This document shows, piece by piece, positions 6,039 through 7,476 of a stretch of DNA of 7,476 nt (position 1 is its first letter; each line of letters begins with the position of its first letter). The notes under the pieces were generated by a model. It searched no databases and was not told where the DNA came from. It saw only the letters and a list, made by a program, of their open reading frames with translations. The stretch is taken from positions 1 to 7,476 of the forward strand of contig DXWE01000037.1 in assembly GCA_019417045.1 (NCBI GenBank). Reading direction: 5' to 3'. Origin of the DNA: Oscillospiraceae bacterium (GTDB lineage Bacteria; Bacillota; Clostridia; Oscillospirales; Acutalibacteraceae). The position numbers were made by a program, and so were the translations under genes.

Positions 6039-6971
6039 ATGAAAGCGACGGCAAAGCCAAAGGCGTCCCGCCTGCGGACGGGGCTGCAATTCAGACGGCA
6101 CTGGCAAAAGCACCTGATGCTGCTGCCCATGCTCGTGATCCTGTTTATCTTCTGTTACATACCGATGTCCGGGCTGGTGATGGCGTTCCAGAACTACCTG
6201 CCGTCCAAGGGCTATTTCGGCTCCCCCTGGGCGGGGCTTGACTGGTTCCGGTATATGTTCCGCATGCAGAACTTCACCTCCGTGGTGTGGAACACGCTGT
6301 TCCTGTCGCTGCTCAAGCTCGCGACCGGCCTGTTCTGCTCGGTGCTGTTCGCGCTGCTGCTCAACGAGATCCGCGCCAAATGGCTGCGGTCCGGGATCCA
6401 GAGTATGGTGCTGTTCCCGTTTTTCGTCTCGTGGGTGGTGCTGGCGGACATCGTCAAGGACATGGCGTCGGAGGAGGGGGTCCTCAACCAGGTGATCTCC
6501 GCCCTCACCGGGCACACCATCCCGTTTCTGATTAACGACAAGTGGTTTATCGTGCTGCTGGCGGTGTCCAACATCTGGAAGGAGGTCGGCTACAACGCCA
6601 TCATCGTGCTGGCGGCGCTGACCGCGATCAACCCGGCGCTGTACGAGGCGGCCACAATCGACGGCGCAAGCCGGCTGCAGCAGATCCGCTATGTCACGCT
6701 GCCCGGGATCAGCCAGATTGTGGCAATGCTGCTCATCCTGGCGCTCGGCGGGGTGATGAACGGCGGGTTCGACCAGATCTATAACCTGTACAACACCACC
6801 GTGATGTCCAGCGTGGACATCATCGACACCTACGTCTACCGCGTGGGCGTCAACGGCGGGCTGTACAGCCTGGGGACGGCCGTGGGGCTGTTCAAGTCGG
6901 TGGTGGGCGCCATTCTGCTGCTGCTCTCCTACAAGGCGGCGGACAAATGGGCCGGCTACCGGATCTTCTAA
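6039..6971 (+). CDS. ABC sugar permease, LplB-like (first permease)
   Basis: A 310-residue inner-membrane permease. Six hydrophobic segments are visible near residues 25-45, 85-108, 121-141, 168-193, 225-240 and 283-299. The EAA loop that docks on the ATPase is at 203-224, starting EAATIDGASRLQQI and ending TLPGI. The closest characterised relative by appearance is LplB of Bacillus subtilis. It forms a heterodimer with the second permease to import the sugar delivered by the lipoprotein. AAGGAG (6027-6032) immediately follows the upstream stop, and the gap is only 12 bases, so the genes are co-transcribed and probably translated in step. The energy subunit is not in the window; this class usually shares an MsmX/UgpC-type ATPase encoded elsewhere. 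Confidence 0.95.
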   Translation: MKATAKPKASRLRTGLQFRRHWQKHLMLLPMLVILFIFCYIPMSGLVMAFQNYLPSKGYFGSPWAGLDWFRYMFRMQNFTSVVWNTLFLSLLKLATGLFCSVLFALLLNEIRAKWLRSGIQSMVLFPFFVSWVVLADIVKDMASEEGVLNQVISALTGHTIPFLINDKWFIVLLAVSNIWKEVGYNAIIVLAALTAINPALYEAATIDGASRLQQIRYVTLPGISQIVAMLLILALGGVMNGGFDQIYNLYNTTVMSSVDIIDTYVYRVGVNGGLYSLGTAVGLFKSVVGAILLLLSYKAADKWAGYRIF

Positions 6972-6972
6972 A

Positions 6973-6978
6973 GGGAGG
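6973..6978 (+). promoter_or_regulatory. Ribosome binding site for a GTG start of the second permease
   Basis: GGGAGG lies 7 bases before GTG 6986. The first in-frame ATG comes only at codon 25, inside the first membrane segment and without its own site, so the GTG is the start. Confidence 0.85.
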
Positions 6979-6985
6979 CGGCGTC

Positions 6986-7476
6986 GTGCGGACAATCCAA
7001 AAGAAGCGGCGGTCCTTTCGCCTGTCAAATCTCCTCATCACCCTGGCGCTGTGCGGTATGGCGCTGTGCGGGATCCTGCCGTTTATCCACATGCTGGCCG
7101 TGTCCTTCAGCAGCGGCAGGATGTCCGCGCAAAACCTGGTGGGGCTGTGGCCGCTCGAATTCTCCGTGGAGGCGTATAAGGAGGCGCTCGGGGATACCGC
7201 CATGCTCCGCTCGGTGCTGGTCAGCCTGGAGCGGGTGGTGCTCGGCACGCTGATCACGATGGTGCTCACCATCCTGACTGCCTATCCGGTCTCGCTCGAG
7301 AGCCGGGAGTTCCCGGGGCGGAAATTCTATGTGGTGTACATGGTCATCACGATGCTGTTCAGCGGCGGGCTGATCCCGGCCTATGTGCTGGTGTCCCGGC
7401 TGCACATGATCAACACCATCTGGGCGCTGGTGGTCCCGGGCACGATCACGTTGAAGATCGGGATCGCGCCCGGGAC
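6986..7476 (+). CDS. ABC sugar permease, LplC/YtcP-like (second permease), 3' incomplete
   Basis: The N-terminal half of the partner permease, with 152 trustworthy residues (6986-7441). A basic start (MRTIQKKRRSFR) is followed by hydrophobic segments near 14-40, 79-103 and 114-134. Family landmarks are LPFIHMLAVSFSS, LVGLWPLEFSVEAYKEAL, VLGTLITMVLTILTAYPVS, the TMLFSGGLIPAYVLV block and INTIWALVVPG. From 7442 the frame reads TITLKIGIAPG, which is unlike the family. The reverse complement of 7442-7476 reads in frame VPGAIPIFNVIV, the expected continuation. The last 35 bases are thus a probable fold-back. The EAA loop and C-terminal half lie beyond the edge. A GTG start follows the previous stop by 14 bases, so it belongs to the importer operon. 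Confidence 0.93.
   Translation, partial: MRTIQKKRRSFRLSNLLITLALCGMALCGILPFIHMLAVSFSSGRMSAQNLVGLWPLEFSVEAYKEALGDTAMLRSVLVSLERVVLGTLITMVLTILTAYPVSLESREFPGRKFYVVYMVITMLFSGGLIPAYVLVSRLHMINTIWALVVPGTITLKIGIAPG
7433..7476. repeat. Terminal inverted repeat, probable fold-back artefact (right end)
   Basis: GTCCCGGGC (7433-7441) and GCCCGGGAC (7468-7476) are exact inverse copies around a 26-base loop. The 35 bases 7442-7476, read as reverse complement, continue the permease in frame as VPGAIPIFNVIV. The written strand gives a sequence foreign to the family. This is the same pattern as at the left end, so bases 7442-7476 should not be trusted. Confidence 0.8.

Noticed and set aside
5688..7028. A 446-residue minus-strand frame opposite the importer genes
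   Set aside because: It is rich in His/Gln/Arg, has no recognisable domain, and lies opposite three well-supported genes.
1..7476. CRISPR arrays, insertion sequences, integrases or toxin-antitoxin genes
   Set aside because: No regularly spaced repeats, transposase motifs or small paired genes with ribosome sites were found.

Overview
The window looks like one complete contig from a high-GC Firmicute of the Clostridia type. I infer this from strong AGGAGG-like ribosome binding sites before nearly every gene, sigma-A promoters, an EtfA gene end, and an LplABC-like oligosaccharide importer controlled by a LacI-family regulator. Coding regions are GC-rich with strong third-position G/C, which also creates long spurious antisense frames. 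The importer's regulatory gap is strikingly AT-rich by contrast. The species cannot be named from this sequence.

Layout. The left end (47-289) is the C-terminal part of an electron transfer flavoprotein alpha gene, closed by a textbook intrinsic terminator (398-445). Nothing recognisable lies in 290-397 or 446-519. A near-consensus promoter (520-548) then starts a transcript with an unusually long GC-rich leader of about 410 nt. It runs into a DUF5131 (phage Gp37/Gp68-like, radical-SAM-like cysteine motif) gene at 967-1854, followed by a metallo-beta-lactamase-fold hydrolase at 2003-2881, probably on the same transcript. A two-way terminator hairpin (about 2952-2991) separates this unit from a convergent LacI-family repressor (3032-4057, minus strand).

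The repressor is divergent from an ABC importer operon: lipoprotein sugar-binding protein (4398-6026), first permease (6039-6971) and second permease (6986 to the right end, incomplete). The 340-bp gap between them (4058-4397) holds a promoter for each direction and several repeated or palindromic AT-rich elements that could be operators. No ATPase is visible. Relatives of this importer class normally borrow a shared MsmX/UgpC-type ATPase encoded elsewhere, so its absence is not alarming.

The most solid unexpected result concerns the two ends. At each end the outermost bases form a perfect inverted repeat with sequence just inside. Reverse-complementing the outer piece restores the expected EtfA protein on the left and the expected permease protein on the right. 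Both ends are therefore best read as fold-back (snap-back or assembly) artefacts: bases 1-44 and 7442-7476 should not be trusted, and the stop codon at 5-7 is not real gene sequence. The candidates for real new biology are the structured leader before the DUF5131 gene and the repeated elements in the LacI/importer regulatory gap.
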